Shown: positions 52,048 through 61,198 of the stretch, piece after piece | Numbering within the stretch: the first letter of the stretch is position 1 | Layout of the letters: each line of letters opens with the position of its first letter | Assembly: GCF_016817355.1 (NCBI RefSeq) | Contig: NZ_JADOTT010000004.1 | Coordinates: 124,001 to 188,000 of the forward strand | Source of the DNA: Maricaulis parjimensis | Lineage (GTDB): Bacteria; Pseudomonadota; Alphaproteobacteria; Caulobacterales; Maricaulaceae | DNA: 64,000 nucleotides | Reading direction: 5' to 3' | Notes under the pieces: model-generated | The model's input: the letters and a program-made list of their open reading frames with translations, nothing else | Database searches by the model: none | Told to the model about the DNA's origin: nothing | Translations under genes and position numbers: made by a program

Positions 52048-53643
52048 ATGACACTCTTCATCGAACTCCTGCCCTTCCTCATGTTCATCGCGGCCTTTGC
52101 CGCGCTGTTGCGGGGCTATCCGGTGGCCTTCACCCTGGCCGGTGTGGCGCTCGTCTTCGCGCTGATCGGGATCAGCCTGAACCTGTTCGACCCGATCCAT
52201 TTCCGGGCCTTCCCGCAGCGCATCTACGGCAATCTGATGGAGATGGACCGGTCCATCCTCGTCGCCGTCCCGCTATTCGTCTTCATGGGCGTGATGCTGG
52301 AAAAGTCCAAGATCGCCGAGGAATTGCTGGAAGCCATGGGCGCCCTGTTCGGCTCCCTGCGTGGCGGTCTGGGCATCTCCGTCGTGGTCGTGGGCGCCTT
52401 GCTGGCCGCCTCGACCGGCATTGTCGGCGCCACCGTGGTGACGATGGGGCTTCTGTCCCTGCCCACCATGCTCAAGCGTGGCTACGACCCAGGCCTTGCC
52501 GCCGGCTCCATCGCGGCTTCCGGCACGCTGGGACAGATCATTCCGCCCTCCATCGTGCTGGTTCTACTGGGCGACCAGATCTCCAATGCCTATCAGGAAG
52601 CGCAACGCGCCCAGGGCATTTTCTCGCCGGATATCGTGTCTGTCGGCGATTTGTTTGCCGGTGCCCTGATCCCGGGCCTGCTCCTGGTCGGTCTCTACAT
52701 CGCCTATCAGATCGCCATGGCCATCTGGAAACCGGAAAGCGCGCCAGCCACGCCGCGCGATGAGGCCAAGGCGGATTGGGGTGCCATCCTGCACGCCCTC
52801 GTACCGCCGCTCGCTCTCATCATCGCCGTCCTGGGCTCCATCCTGGCCGGCCTGGCTACGCCGACCGAAGCCGCCGGCGTTGGTGCCGTCGGCGCGACCT
52901 TCATCGCCGGCGCCCGAAATGCCGGTGCCAAGACCAATGCCAAGCGTGGACAACTCCTCGCCTATGCCGGCCTTTTCTCCCTGGTCGCCCTCATCGCCCT
53001 CGTCATCATCCCCAACCTGATTTCGGGCGAACGGTATTTCGTGAGCGATTTCGGCCTGCCGGGCATGCTGGCCGCCGGACTTCTCTGCCTCATCACCCTG
53101 GCAGGAGCCGGGCTCAGCCTGATCCGCCTCAAGCGCTCCGGCGTGTTGGACGAGGTGATGTCCTCCACGGCGACCATCTCCGCCATGGTCTTCGTCATCC
53201 TGATCGGGGCCTCGCTCTTCTCCCTGATCTTCCGGGAGCTCGGCGGGGATGACACGGTGGCCGACGCCCTGCGCGCCGTGCCCGGCGGTGTGTTCGGCGC
53301 GCTGGCCGTGGTCATGCTGGTCATGTTCATCCTCGGCTTCTTCCTCGACTTCATCGAGATCACCTTCGTCGTCGTGCCGATCGTCGCCCCCATCCTGTTG
53401 ATGATGGGCGTGGACCCGGTCTGGCTGGGCGTGCTGATGGCGATGAATCTCCAGACCAGCTTCCTCACCCCGCCCTTCGGCTTCGCGCTCTTCTATTTGC
53501 GCGGCGTCGCGCCCGCGAGTGTGAAGACGATGGATATTTATCGCGGCGCCATTCCCTTCGTGATCATCCAGATCCTGGCGATCATCGCCGTCGCCGCCGT
53601 GCCCTGGCTGGCGACCGGGCTGCCGGGCCTGCTCTATGACTAG
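52048..53643 (+). CDS. TRAP transporter large membrane subunit (DctM)
   Basis: A 531-aa transporter subunit with about 12-14 helices that carries sodium-driven solute import. Landmarks are LFVFMGVMLEKSKIAEELL, TGIVGATVVTMGLLSLPTML, GTLGQIIPPSIVLVLLGDQ, ILAGLATPTEAAGVGAVGA, LGFFLDFIEITFVVVPI and QTSFLTPPFGFALFYLRG. The loop between the halves (about 320-370) contains extra hydrophobic segments, making it longer than the usual about 430 aa. It is followed by an intergenic repeat. Confidence 0.93.
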   Translation: MTLFIELLPFLMFIAAFAALLRGYPVAFTLAGVALVFALIGISLNLFDPIHFRAFPQRIYGNLMEMDRSILVAVPLFVFMGVMLEKSKIAEELLEAMGALFGSLRGGLGISVVVVGALLAASTGIVGATVVTMGLLSLPTMLKRGYDPGLAAGSIAASGTLGQIIPPSIVLVLLGDQISNAYQEAQRAQGIFSPDIVSVGDLFAGALIPGLLLVGLYIAYQIAMAIWKPESAPATPRDEAKADWGAILHALVPPLALIIAVLGSILAGLATPTEAAGVGAVGATFIAGARNAGAKTNAKRGQLLAYAGLFSLVALIALVIIPNLISGERYFVSDFGLPGMLAAGLLCLITLAGAGLSLIRLKRSGVLDEVMSSTATISAMVFVILIGASLFSLIFRELGGDDTVADALRAVPGGVFGALAVVMLVMFILGFFLDFIEITFVVVPIVAPILLMMGVDPVWLGVLMAMNLQTSFLTPPFGFALFYLRGVAPASVKTMDIYRGAIPFVIIQILAIIAVAAVPWLATGLPGLLYD

Positions 53644-53654
53644 GGCCAAATCCG

Positions 53655-53812
53655 TCCTTCCCCTTGATGGGGAAGGTGGCTCGTCGCGAAGCGTCGAGAC
53701 GGAAGGGGTGAATCCCGGAGTGCGCCATTTCATGGATCTCGCCCCCACCCACTCCACCATTGCTGCGCAATGGTCCCCCTCGCCCATCAAGGGCGAGGAG
53801 AATAGAGCCCGG
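53655..53812. repeat. Palindromic dispersed-repeat-like element (copy B)
   Basis: A palindrome with CTTCCCC-TTGATG-GGGAAG arms and the hairpin CTCGTCGCGAAGCGTCGAG is followed by a middle part. A second half with ATTGCTGCGCAAT and CTCGCCC-ATCAAG-GGGCGAG arms ends it. The layout (stem, GGTGGC, hairpin, A/G-rich, then CCCCC and a second stem) matches the element at 11010-11145. It fills the gap between dctM and the PerM-like gene. Confidence 0.6.
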
Positions 53813-53814
53813 CC

Positions 53815-54921
53815 ATGACCCCGCATCGCAAGCTCGAGCTGCAACGCGCTTTCATCGCGGCGCTGGCCCTGATCATTTCCGGCGTTTTCGTCTGGATGAT
53901 CCGGGACTATCTCGCCGCGCTTTTCCTGGCCGGTGTTCTGGCGCTCTTCCTGGCCCCGCCGCATGACTGGCTGGCGAAGACACTGGGTGATCGCCGTGGA
54001 CTGGCGGCGGGCCTGCTGGTCACCGTCTCCATCCTGGCTTTCGTCGTGCCCGCCACCATCTTGCTCGGCGTCATTGCCGACCAGGCGATCGAGGTCACCC
54101 AGATGGTCTCGCCCTGGGTTCAGGAACAGGTCAATCTGATCCGCCAGGACGGGCTGACCGGCCTGCCGGACTGGCTGCCCTTCCGCGACGAGATCATTGA
54201 ATACCAGGCCAGCGTCACGGCCCAGCTGGGCAATTTGGCCGGCACGGTCGGCCGTGTGCTGGTGAACTCCCTGCGTGCGGGCACAGGCGGTTTCCTGATC
54301 GCCACGCTCAACACCTTCATCCTGATCTATGCGCTCTATTATTTCCTGATGTCCGGCCGCACCCTGGGACGTTCCGCCGTCTCGCTCCTGCCGATGACCA
54401 AGGAAGGCCGCGACCTCCTGGCCGAACGCGCCCTGTCGACCATCCGCGCGACAGTGAAGGGTTCCTTCCTGATCGCCATTGTACAGGGCGTACTGACTGG
54501 GATCGGCCTCTTCGTGGCCGGTGTTCCCGGCGCAATCTTCTGGGCCGCCATTGCCGCCCTCCTGTCCATCATCCCGATGATCGGACCGCCGCTGATCTGG
54601 ATCCCGGCTGCCGCCTGGCTGATCGGTACCGGCCACTATATTGCCGGTGCAGGCTTGGTGATCTGGGGCGCGCTCTTCGTGGGCACGTCGGACAATATCC
54701 TGCGCCCGATCCTGGTCGGCAAGGACGCCAAAATGTCCGACCTCATGGTGCTGATTTCAACCCTGGGCGGGCTGACCCTGTTCGGTGCGGTCGGCATCAT
54801 TCTCGGCCCGGTCATCGCCGCCCTCTTCTCCTCGATCTGGTTCCTCTTCCGCGAGACCTATGCGGGCCTGCTGGATGAAGACGAAGATGAGGAAGAAGAC
54901 GCGGACGATATCGAGGACTAG
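53815..54921 (+). CDS. AI-2E/PerM family transporter
   Basis: A 368-aa inner-membrane protein of the PerM/TqsA family, which includes quorum-signal exporters and sodium/proton antiporters. About eight helices are visible: a paired N-terminal hairpin (LIISGVFVWMIRDYLAALFLAG), a large soluble domain from about 80-150, and a C-terminal cluster with the family motif AIFWAAIAALLSIIPMIGPPLIWIPA-type residues around 240-265. DNILRPILVGKDAKMSDLMVLIS is highly diagnostic. A strongly acidic cytosolic tail (EDEDEEEDADD) ends it. Its stop overlaps a convergent lipoprotein gene by 4 bp. Confidence 0.9.
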   Translation: MTPHRKLELQRAFIAALALIISGVFVWMIRDYLAALFLAGVLALFLAPPHDWLAKTLGDRRGLAAGLLVTVSILAFVVPATILLGVIADQAIEVTQMVSPWVQEQVNLIRQDGLTGLPDWLPFRDEIIEYQASVTAQLGNLAGTVGRVLVNSLRAGTGGFLIATLNTFILIYALYYFLMSGRTLGRSAVSLLPMTKEGRDLLAERALSTIRATVKGSFLIAIVQGVLTGIGLFVAGVPGAIFWAAIAALLSIIPMIGPPLIWIPAAAWLIGTGHYIAGAGLVIWGALFVGTSDNILRPILVGKDAKMSDLMVLISTLGGLTLFGAVGIILGPVIAALFSSIWFLFRETYAGLLDEDEDEEEDADDIED

Positions 54922-55742
54922 CCGCTGAACCCGGCTTCCAGCTCCCGCAGGAAGCGGCTCACTTCGCGCATGGTCAAACGCCCGGCCAGAGCCTCGCAAT
55001 CCATCCGCGGAGCCGGGGCGACATCATCGCGCGCTGCGCGGATCGTCTCGACGAAACGGCTGATCTCGCCCGCTCCGGAGGGCAGGTCCGCAATCCGCCG
55101 GCTGAAGGCCTCGAACGCCGCCCTGTCTGCCGATCCCGGCACTTCCAGCGCCGCGTATAGCGCCTCGATATAAGCCCGATAGACCGGCGGCCGCATGGCG
55201 ACATAATCCGGCGAATGGCCGTCAAAGAGATGCCCGTAGAGCTCGCCATAGGCGCCTTGGTCGCCCCCCACACCCGTCGTATGGGCATAACTGTCACCCA
55301 ACGCATGGATGATCAGCCCGCTCTGCCAGATGTCGGCATTTTCGCCTGCAGGCCGATTGGCCAGGCTGCGCTGAAGATCGGCGCGCCGCCGGTCCACCGC
55401 TTCGGGTCCCCCGCCATGCAGGGAATGCAGCACGCCGACGATCCGGTGGCGGTAAGTCCAGCCGCCAAAGCTCGCCCACACGCTCACCTGGGGCGCCGCA
55501 AAGCGCAGGGCCAGATCATCCGCCGCTTCATTGTAGAAAGACAGGAGCGCCGCCTCACGCGGTGAGCGACCGGCCATGACGGCGACCAGATAAGTCGTGT
55601 CCTGGTGGCCATCGCGATTGTATTTGGCGTCCGGAAAAGGATCGACGCAGCTGGGATTGAGCGTGCGATAGCCGGGGGTGGAACAGGCGCTGACCGCCAA
55701 TCCGGCCAGGGCGGCGAAGGCCATGGATTTCCAGCCCGCCAT
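54918..55742 (-). CDS. Lipoprotein with an H-x3-D-x3-H motif (possible metal-dependent hydrolase)
   Basis: 274 aa from MAGWKSMAFAALAGLAVSAC, with the lipobox cysteine at C20. Residues 143-156 read LIIHALGDSYAHTT: H146, D150 and H154, spaced as in DUF6765/S1-P1-like zinc hydrolases (HxxGD and AH). H47, H98 and H106 could be further ligands. The family is not firmly identified, so this is a lipoprotein of unknown activity. It is the last gene of the lemA-M48 strand, starts 4 bp after the M48 gene stop and overlaps the convergent PerM gene by 4 bp. Confidence 0.68.
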   Translation of the reverse strand: MAGWKSMAFAALAGLAVSACSTPGYRTLNPSCVDPFPDAKYNRDGHQDTTYLVAVMAGRSPREAALLSFYNEAADDLALRFAAPQVSVWASFGGWTYRHRIVGVLHSLHGGGPEAVDRRRADLQRSLANRPAGENADIWQSGLIIHALGDSYAHTTGVGGDQGAYGELYGHLFDGHSPDYVAMRPPVYRAYIEALYAALEVPGSADRAAFEAFSRRIADLPSGAGEISRFVETIRAARDDVAPAPRMDCEALAGRLTMREVSRFLRELEAGFSG

Positions 55743-55746
55743 CAGA

Positions 55747-56766
55747 TCAGACCTCCGGCACGCTGGACCGGCCCAGCCCGGGCGTCCCGCCGGCATATTT
55801 CACCAGCATCTCGATCCGTTTCGGGATCGGCGGGTGGGTGGCGAACACGCCCATGAAGCCCTGTTTGGGGTTCTCGATGAACATTTCACGGACCTCGTCC
55901 GGCGCGTCCTCGATATCGGCATGGCCGGAAATCTTGCGCAAGGCGGAGATCATCGCGTCGGGGTTATGGGTCAGCTCCACCGCCCCGGCATCGGCCATGT
56001 ATTCGCGCCGGCGGGACAGGGAGAAGCGGATCAGGATCGCCAGGACATAGGCCACGACCAGAATGGCAATCGCGGCCACGATGACCAGACCGCCTCCGCG
56101 CCCGCCGGACCGGCGGTCGCCCCCGGCCCGCATGCCGAGCCAAAAAATGCGGCGAAAAACGATCTCGGCCACGAAGGAAATGATGCCGACAAAGATGATC
56201 GCGATCACCAGGAGGCGGACATCCTTGTGGCGGATATGGGAAAGCTCGTGCGCAATGACGGCTTCCAGCTCGGCATCATCCAGCCGCTCCATCAAGCCGC
56301 GCGTCAGCGTCACCGTATACTGACCCTCATGCAGGCCGGAGGCATAGGCATTGAGGGCCGGCGTCTCGATGACCGCCAGTTTCGGCATGGTCATGCCGCG
56401 CGAGATGCAGAGATTTTCCAGCAGGTTCCAGGCCCGCATCTCCTGCTGGCGGGTCACCGGGCGGGCACCGGTCGCTGCATTGATCATGGCCTGATGACCA
56501 AACCAGGCGATCACGAACCAGATGCCTGCCAAGCCCAGCGACCAGGCGGCAATCAGGGGCAGGCGCTGCAGCTCGGCCTGCCAGAAATCGGGCACGCCAC
56601 CGCCCTTGCCGCCGGAGACGGCATAGGGCTCAGCGACCCCGAACATAAGCCAGGTCACCGCCACGCCGAGCAAGATCAGCAGGACCGGGAACCCGGCCAG
56701 TAGCAGGACGGATTTGAGATTATTGTTCCAGATATGGGAGCGAAGTCCGGTCGCACCCAGGAACAT
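55747..56766 (-). CDS. M48-family zinc metallopeptidase (HtpX-like)
   Basis: A 339-aa membrane protease. Two to four hydrophobic segments (about 20-44, 72-92, 185-205, 220-245) surround the catalytic site HELSH at H173-H177 in EAVIAHELSHIRHKDVRLL. ASGLHEGQYTVTLTRGLME precedes it and the third ligand region SRRREYMADAGAVELT follows. HtpX-type proteases remove misfolded membrane proteins. It lies 3 bp after lemA; the lemA-M48 pair is a recurring module with unproven joint role. The lipoprotein gene at 54918-55742 follows. Confidence 0.92.
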   Translation of the reverse strand: MFLGATGLRSHIWNNNLKSVLLLAGFPVLLILLGVAVTWLMFGVAEPYAVSGGKGGGVPDFWQAELQRLPLIAAWSLGLAGIWFVIAWFGHQAMINAATGARPVTRQQEMRAWNLLENLCISRGMTMPKLAVIETPALNAYASGLHEGQYTVTLTRGLMERLDDAELEAVIAHELSHIRHKDVRLLVIAIIFVGIISFVAEIVFRRIFWLGMRAGGDRRSGGRGGGLVIVAAIAILVVAYVLAILIRFSLSRRREYMADAGAVELTHNPDAMISALRKISGHADIEDAPDEVREMFIENPKQGFMGVFATHPPIPKRIEMLVKYAGGTPGLGRSSVPEV

Positions 56767-56769
56767 GGC

Positions 56770-57321
56770 CTAGAACTGCACTTTCGGGGCGGCGCGCTCG
56801 CTCTCGCCGGCTTCGAAATAGTCGCGCGACTTGAAGCCGAAGGAGTTGGCAATCACCACCGCCGGGAATTGCTCCAGCGAGGTGTTGTACTCATTGACCG
56901 CATTGTTGAAGAAGCGGCGGGCGGCAGCGATCTTGTTTTCCAGATCGGCCAGCTCGGTCTGCAGTTTCAGGAAGTTCTCGTTCGCCTTCAGGTCCGGATA
57001 GCTTTCCGACAGGGCGAAGAGCTGGCGCAGCGCGCCGGAGAGCATGTTCTCCGCCTCGGCCAGGCCTTTCAACGAGGTTGCATCAATCGCGGTCTGGCGC
57101 GCCTTGATGACGTTTTCCAGCGTCTCCTGCTCGTGCTTGGCATAGCCCTTCACGGTCTCGACGAGATTGGGCACCACGTCATGGCGCTGTTTCAGCTGGA
57201 CGTCGATATCACCCCAGGCCTGGTTGCAGGTCTGTCGCAGGGCGACGAGCCGGTTGTAGATGACGACCAGGACAATGCCGAGGCCGATAAGCAAGATCAG
57301 AACGATAAGTCCGGCGTCCAT
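56770..57321 (-). CDS. lemA: LemA family protein
   Basis: 183 aa from MDAGLIVLILLIGLG (ATG at 57321; the upstream frame adds seven residues). A single N-terminal transmembrane helix (about 4-24) leads into a four-helix-bundle domain: YNRLVALRQTCNQAWGDIDVQLK, RHDVVPNLVETVKGYAKHEQ, NAVNEYNTSLEQFPAVVIANSF. The family was named for a Listeria antigen; its biochemical role is unclear, and pairing with an M48 protease is common. Expressed ahead of that protease on one transcript. Confidence 0.92.
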   Translation of the reverse strand: MDAGLIVLILLIGLGIVLVVIYNRLVALRQTCNQAWGDIDVQLKQRHDVVPNLVETVKGYAKHEQETLENVIKARQTAIDATSLKGLAEAENMLSGALRQLFALSESYPDLKANENFLKLQTELADLENKIAAARRFFNNAVNEYNTSLEQFPAVVIANSFGFKSRDYFEAGESERAAPKVQF

Positions 57322-57361
57322 GACAAACTCCTGTCGGTGCAACCAAGGGGTTGAGTGTTAC

Positions 57362-59638
57362 CTATTCCGCTTTCGCCTGTGAAGCGAGGAATTCCGAGCC
57401 CCGCGGGGCAAAGCGCAGCGAGCGCGGGAAGCCGCGCGGTGCCATCTTGCCGGCCTGGGCCCGTTTCGCGGTCCACAAATGCCAGTCATCCAGATTGAAG
57501 CGGCGCCCGGCCCCGTCCAGCCAGGTCAGCCCCTCTTCTGCCGTGAAGGTCGTGGCATCGGCCAACAGGGCCCCCTTGCCGCCGAGCAGACGCACACCCT
57601 TGCCGCGCGACATCATCGGGATGTCCTCGAGCGGGAAGACCAGCAGTTTCTTGTTCTCGCCGATCACGGCGCAAGTATCGCCCATGGCCGGGATGCAGAG
57701 CAGGGCTTCGCTGCCCTCGACCAGGTTGAGGATCTGCTTGCCGCCCTTCTTCATGGCGACACAGTCCTTTTCCTGGATTCGGAAACCGGTATTGCCGGTC
57801 GAGGCGACCAGCAGCGTGCGTTCCGGATCGTATTTGAACAGGCCGATCGGGGCGGCATCCTCGGGCAGGTCGACATGCAGGCGAACCGGTTCGCCATGGC
57901 CCCGGCCGCCCGGGAGTTTGGAGGCTTCCAGCGTGTAAAATTTCCCGTCCGTGGCGAACATGAGGAGCTTGTCCGTCGTCTCGCACTTCACGGCGAAGGC
58001 GGAGCGGTCGCCCTCCTTGAATTTCAGCTCGGTGACGTCGTTGATATGCCCCTTCAGCGCGCGCACCCAGCCGCGCTCCGACAGAACGGCCGTAATCGGC
58101 TCGCGCACCACGAAGGCTTCGATCGGCGCGTCGCCGGCAATGTCCGGCGCTTCGCCGAAGATGGAGCGGCGCTTACCCAGGGGCGTCGTCTCGGCATAGT
58201 ATTCGCCGACCTCGGCCACTTCGCCGCGCACTTTTTCCCACTGCTTCTCGGTCGAGCCGATCAGCGCTTTCAGCTCGGAACGCTCCGACCGCAGGGACTT
58301 GTCTTCCTTGCGGATTTCCAGCTCTTCCAGCTTGCGCAGAGCGCGCAGGCGCATGTTGAGAATGGCTTCGGCCTGGCGCTCGGTAAGCGAAAAGGTCTCG
58401 ATCAGCTTGGCCTTGGGCTCGTCCTCGAAGCGGATGATGCGGATCACCTCGTCCAGATCGGCATAGACGATGAGATAGCCGGCCAGGACTTCCAACCGGT
58501 CTTCCACCTTGGCCAGACGCGTCTGGGCGCGGCGCACGGCCACCTCGCGGCGGTGCTCCAGCCAGATTTCCAGCACTTCCTTGAGACCGATCACGCGCGG
58601 CGTACCGGTCGGGTCGAGCACATTCATGTTCAGCGAGATCCGGCTTTCCAGATCGGTCAGCTTGAACACGCTCTCCATCAGCATTTCCGGATCGACGAGC
58701 TTGGATTTGGGCACCAGGACAAGACGGATATCCTCCGTGCTCTCATCCATCACATCGTCCAGCAGGGGCAGTTTCTTGGCGTCCATCAACTGGGCGATGC
58801 GTTCGACCAGTTTGGACTTCTGCACCAGATAGGGGATCTCGGTGATGACGATCTGCCAGGTGCCCCGGCCGAGATCTTCCTTTTCCCATCTGGCGCGCAC
58901 GCGGAAACCGCCGCGGCCGGTCAGATAAGCTTCGCGGATCGCTTCGGCCGGCTCGACAATCGTGCCGCCGGTCGGGAAATCCGGTCCCTGGACGTGCTTC
59001 AGCAGCGCATCCGTATCGCTCTCCGGATTGTCGATCAGCGCCGTGGCCGCGGCGCAGAGCTCGGCGACATTGTGCGGCGGGATGGAGGTCGCCATGCCCA
59101 CAGCAATGCCGGTCGAGCCATTGGCCAAAAGGTTCGGAAACGCGCCCGGCAGGACGAGCGGCTCACGCTCGGATCCGTCATAGGTCTCCTCGAAATCCAC
59201 CGTGCCGTGCTCGATATCGGCCAGCAGCAGCTCGGCCGCCTTGGTCAGGCGGGCTTCGGTGTATCGCATGGCGGCAGCGCTATCGCCGTCAATATTGCCG
59301 AAATTCCCCTGCCCCTCGACCAGCGGATAGCGCGAGGCGAAATCCTGGGCGAGACGCACCAGCGCCTCATAAACCGACTGGTCGCCATGGGGGTGATATT
59401 TACCGATCACATCGCCCACGACACGCGCCGACTTCTTGAACGCCTGGTCCGGGTTCAGCTTCAGCTCGCGCATGGCGTACATGAGACGCCGGTGGACCGG
59501 TTTCAGACCATCGCGTGCATCCGGCAGGGCCCGCTGAGTAATCGTCGAGAGCGCATAGGCCAGATAGCGCTTGGACAGCGCTTCATCGAACTTTTCCTCG
59601 ACGATATGCCCGCCATCGGGATCGAAATGCTCACCCAT
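57362..59638 (-). CDS. parC: DNA topoisomerase IV subunit A
   Basis: A 758-aa type IIA topoisomerase breakage-reunion subunit that unlinks daughter chromosomes with ParE. The winged-helix/tower core has the catalytic Y126 in [11 protein letters not shown]. The region homologous to the quinolone-resistance-determining region reads [12 protein letters not shown], with Gln87 where enteric ParC has Ser80 and Glu91 where it has Glu84. [20 protein letters not shown] follows. The C-terminal part forms beta-propeller blades. The length and the tail lacking a GyrA-box support ParC over GyrA. It stands alone on the strand, 41 bp upstream of lemA. Confidence 0.92.
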   Translation of the reverse strand: MGEHFDPDGGHIVEEKFDEALSKRYLAYALSTITQRALPDARDGLKPVHRRLMYAMRELKLNPDQAFKKSARVVGDVIGKYHPHGDQSVYEALVRLAQDFASRYPLVEGQGNFGNIDGDSAAAMRYTEARLTKAAELLLADIEHGTVDFEETYDGSEREPLVLPGAFPNLLANGSTGIAVGMATSIPPHNVAELCAAATALIDNPESDTDALLKHVQGPDFPTGGTIVEPAEAIREAYLTGRGGFRVRARWEKEDLGRGTWQIVITEIPYLVQKSKLVERIAQLMDAKKLPLLDDVMDESTEDIRLVLVPKSKLVDPEMLMESVFKLTDLESRISLNMNVLDPTGTPRVIGLKEVLEIWLEHRREVAVRRAQTRLAKVEDRLEVLAGYLIVYADLDEVIRIIRFEDEPKAKLIETFSLTERQAEAILNMRLRALRKLEELEIRKEDKSLRSERSELKALIGSTEKQWEKVRGEVAEVGEYYAETTPLGKRRSIFGEAPDIAGDAPIEAFVVREPITAVLSERGWVRALKGHINDVTELKFKEGDRSAFAVKCETTDKLLMFATDGKFYTLEASKLPGGRGHGEPVRLHVDLPEDAAPIGLFKYDPERTLLVASTGNTGFRIQEKDCVAMKKGGKQILNLVEGSEALLCIPAMGDTCAVIGENKKLLVFPLEDIPMMSRGKGVRLLGGKGALLADATTFTAEEGLTWLDGAGRRFNLDDWHLWTAKRAQAGKMAPRGFPRSLRFAPRGSEFLASQAKAE

Positions 59639-59830
59639 GTCTCAACGCCTCGTGATTCGGTCAGTCATCACTATAGCGGACAGGACTGGCGAGGCAGGGC
59701 CACAGCGCAGGATTAGCTGTGGGGAAGCGGGGTTTCACCCACCGCCGACCTTACCCGCATTTAAGCTTCCGTCCGGGAAACGGAAAATCCAGCCTGTTAC
59801 GCAATTGAGTTAGATAATTGGGGAAATGCC

Positions 59831-61171
59831 ATGAAGTTTGGAATATTGCAGGCAGGTATCGCTGCTCTTTGGGGAATTCATGCGTTCAGCGTTGCTGGCG
59901 CGCAGGACATGTCGGACCCGGTCCGGGCCGGGGAGACTGCAATTGCCGAAATCGCTGGGCTGATTTCTGAGAATTACTATGACGCAGCGGGCGGCGAACA
60001 CATTGCCCGGGACATGATCCGCTTTGCGGGCCGCGAAGAGATTGCGTCCCTGGGAGCGGGCGACGAACTGGCCGCCGCGCTCACCGCGCATCTGCAGGAG
60101 CAAGACCGGCATTTCGACGTCCGCTGGCGCGGCGTTGAGGAAATTGCCCTCACCCGCGCGGAGTGGGCCGCCCTGGACGCCGCCGAGGCGCAGCCGCAAT
60201 CCCCCGACATTGACCGCTGGGCCAGCCTGCGGCGGCGCAATTTCGCCTTCGCCGATGTCAGCGTGCTGGATGGAAATATCGGCTATATCAATCTGACCGG
60301 ATTTGCGCCGCTGGAACCTGCCGAGGCCACGGCGCGCGCGGCTCTGGACTTTGTCGCCTATACCGACGCCATCATCATCGATCTGAGAGAGAATGGCGGC
60401 GGCGCTCCGGAAATGGTGCAATATGTGTTGAGCCATTTCCTGCCCGGCGGCGAGAACCGTCTCTACAATACATTCCGGTCCAGAAACGGCGATGTGCAGG
60501 AGATGCACACGCTGTCTGATCACCCGGCCGGACATCGCCCGCATGTGCCGCTTTATGTCCTGGTCTCGCCGGACAGCCTGTCTGCAGCCGAAGCCCTCGC
60601 CTACCATCTCCAGGCGATGGGCCGTGCCGTCATTGTCGGGGAGGTCACGGCAGGCGGCGGCAATCCCGGGGAGATTTTCCTCGCGGACAGCGGTTATTCC
60701 ATCTTCATCCCGACGGCGACATCCATCAGTCCGTTCACCGGAACCAATTGGGACGGAACGGGCGTCCAGCCCGACCTGATGATCGAGGCCGGAAATGCCT
60801 TCGACCGGGCCTTGATGGAAATCTACGCCCGTATTGCCGAGACCGCCGAGGATCCCGGCACGGCCATGCTGGCGGCCTGGCAATTGGCGCCCCTGCAGGC
60901 CCGTTTCACGCCCTGGACTCCAGGCCCGGACGAGCTTGAGGCCTTCGTCGGAACCTATGGCCCGAGGCGGATCTGGCTGGAAAACGGGACGCTGATGTAC
61001 CAGCGCGAGGGACGTCCGGAAAACTCCCTGCTCCCTATGACGCCCGGAACATTCCGCTTTGCTGACAGCGAGGACTATCTCATCGACTTCCTGAACTATT
61101 CCGAGGGTCAAGCTGAAGCGATGATGATCCGTGTCGAGGCCGGTGCCACACCGCCGACGCCGCGCTCCTGA
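59831..61171 (+). CDS. S41-family (C-terminal processing-type) serine peptidase, exported
   Basis: 446 aa with a Sec-type signal peptide (MKFGILQAGIAALWGIHAFSVAGAQ, cleavage after AGA). The S41 catalytic core has NIGYINLTGFAPLE, DAIIIDLRENGGGAPEMV, LVSPDSLSAAEALAYHLQ with the nucleophile S251, and AVIVGEVTAGGGNPGEIF. No PDZ domain is seen, placing it in the IRBP-like (S41B) branch. The C-terminal 90 residues form a separate small domain. Function (peptide degradation outside the cytoplasm) follows from the family only. It is divergent from parC across 192 bp. Confidence 0.85.
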   Translation: MKFGILQAGIAALWGIHAFSVAGAQDMSDPVRAGETAIAEIAGLISENYYDAAGGEHIARDMIRFAGREEIASLGAGDELAAALTAHLQEQDRHFDVRWRGVEEIALTRAEWAALDAAEAQPQSPDIDRWASLRRRNFAFADVSVLDGNIGYINLTGFAPLEPAEATARAALDFVAYTDAIIIDLRENGGGAPEMVQYVLSHFLPGGENRLYNTFRSRNGDVQEMHTLSDHPAGHRPHVPLYVLVSPDSLSAAEALAYHLQAMGRAVIVGEVTAGGGNPGEIFLADSGYSIFIPTATSISPFTGTNWDGTGVQPDLMIEAGNAFDRALMEIYARIAETAEDPGTAMLAAWQLAPLQARFTPWTPGPDELEAFVGTYGPRRIWLENGTLMYQREGRPENSLLPMTPGTFRFADSEDYLIDFLNYSEGQAEAMMIRVEAGATPPTPRS

Positions 61172-61198
61172 ACCCGGCAGGGGCGGTTCTGGCGAAAG

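Noticed and set aside
49094-52054. 986-codon open frame on the minus strand opposite bpt and the TRAP genes
   Set aside because: It mirrors well-supported plus-strand genes, is rich in His/Gly/Asp/Arg typical of antisense translation of GC-rich DNA, and shows no family motif.
52564-54636. 690-codon minus-strand frame opposite dctM and the PerM-like gene
   Set aside because: It spans the intergenic repeat and two real genes on the other strand; low-complexity composition.
57479-59716. 745-codon plus-strand frame opposite parC
   Set aside because: Shadow of parC; composition typical of antisense frames and no motif.
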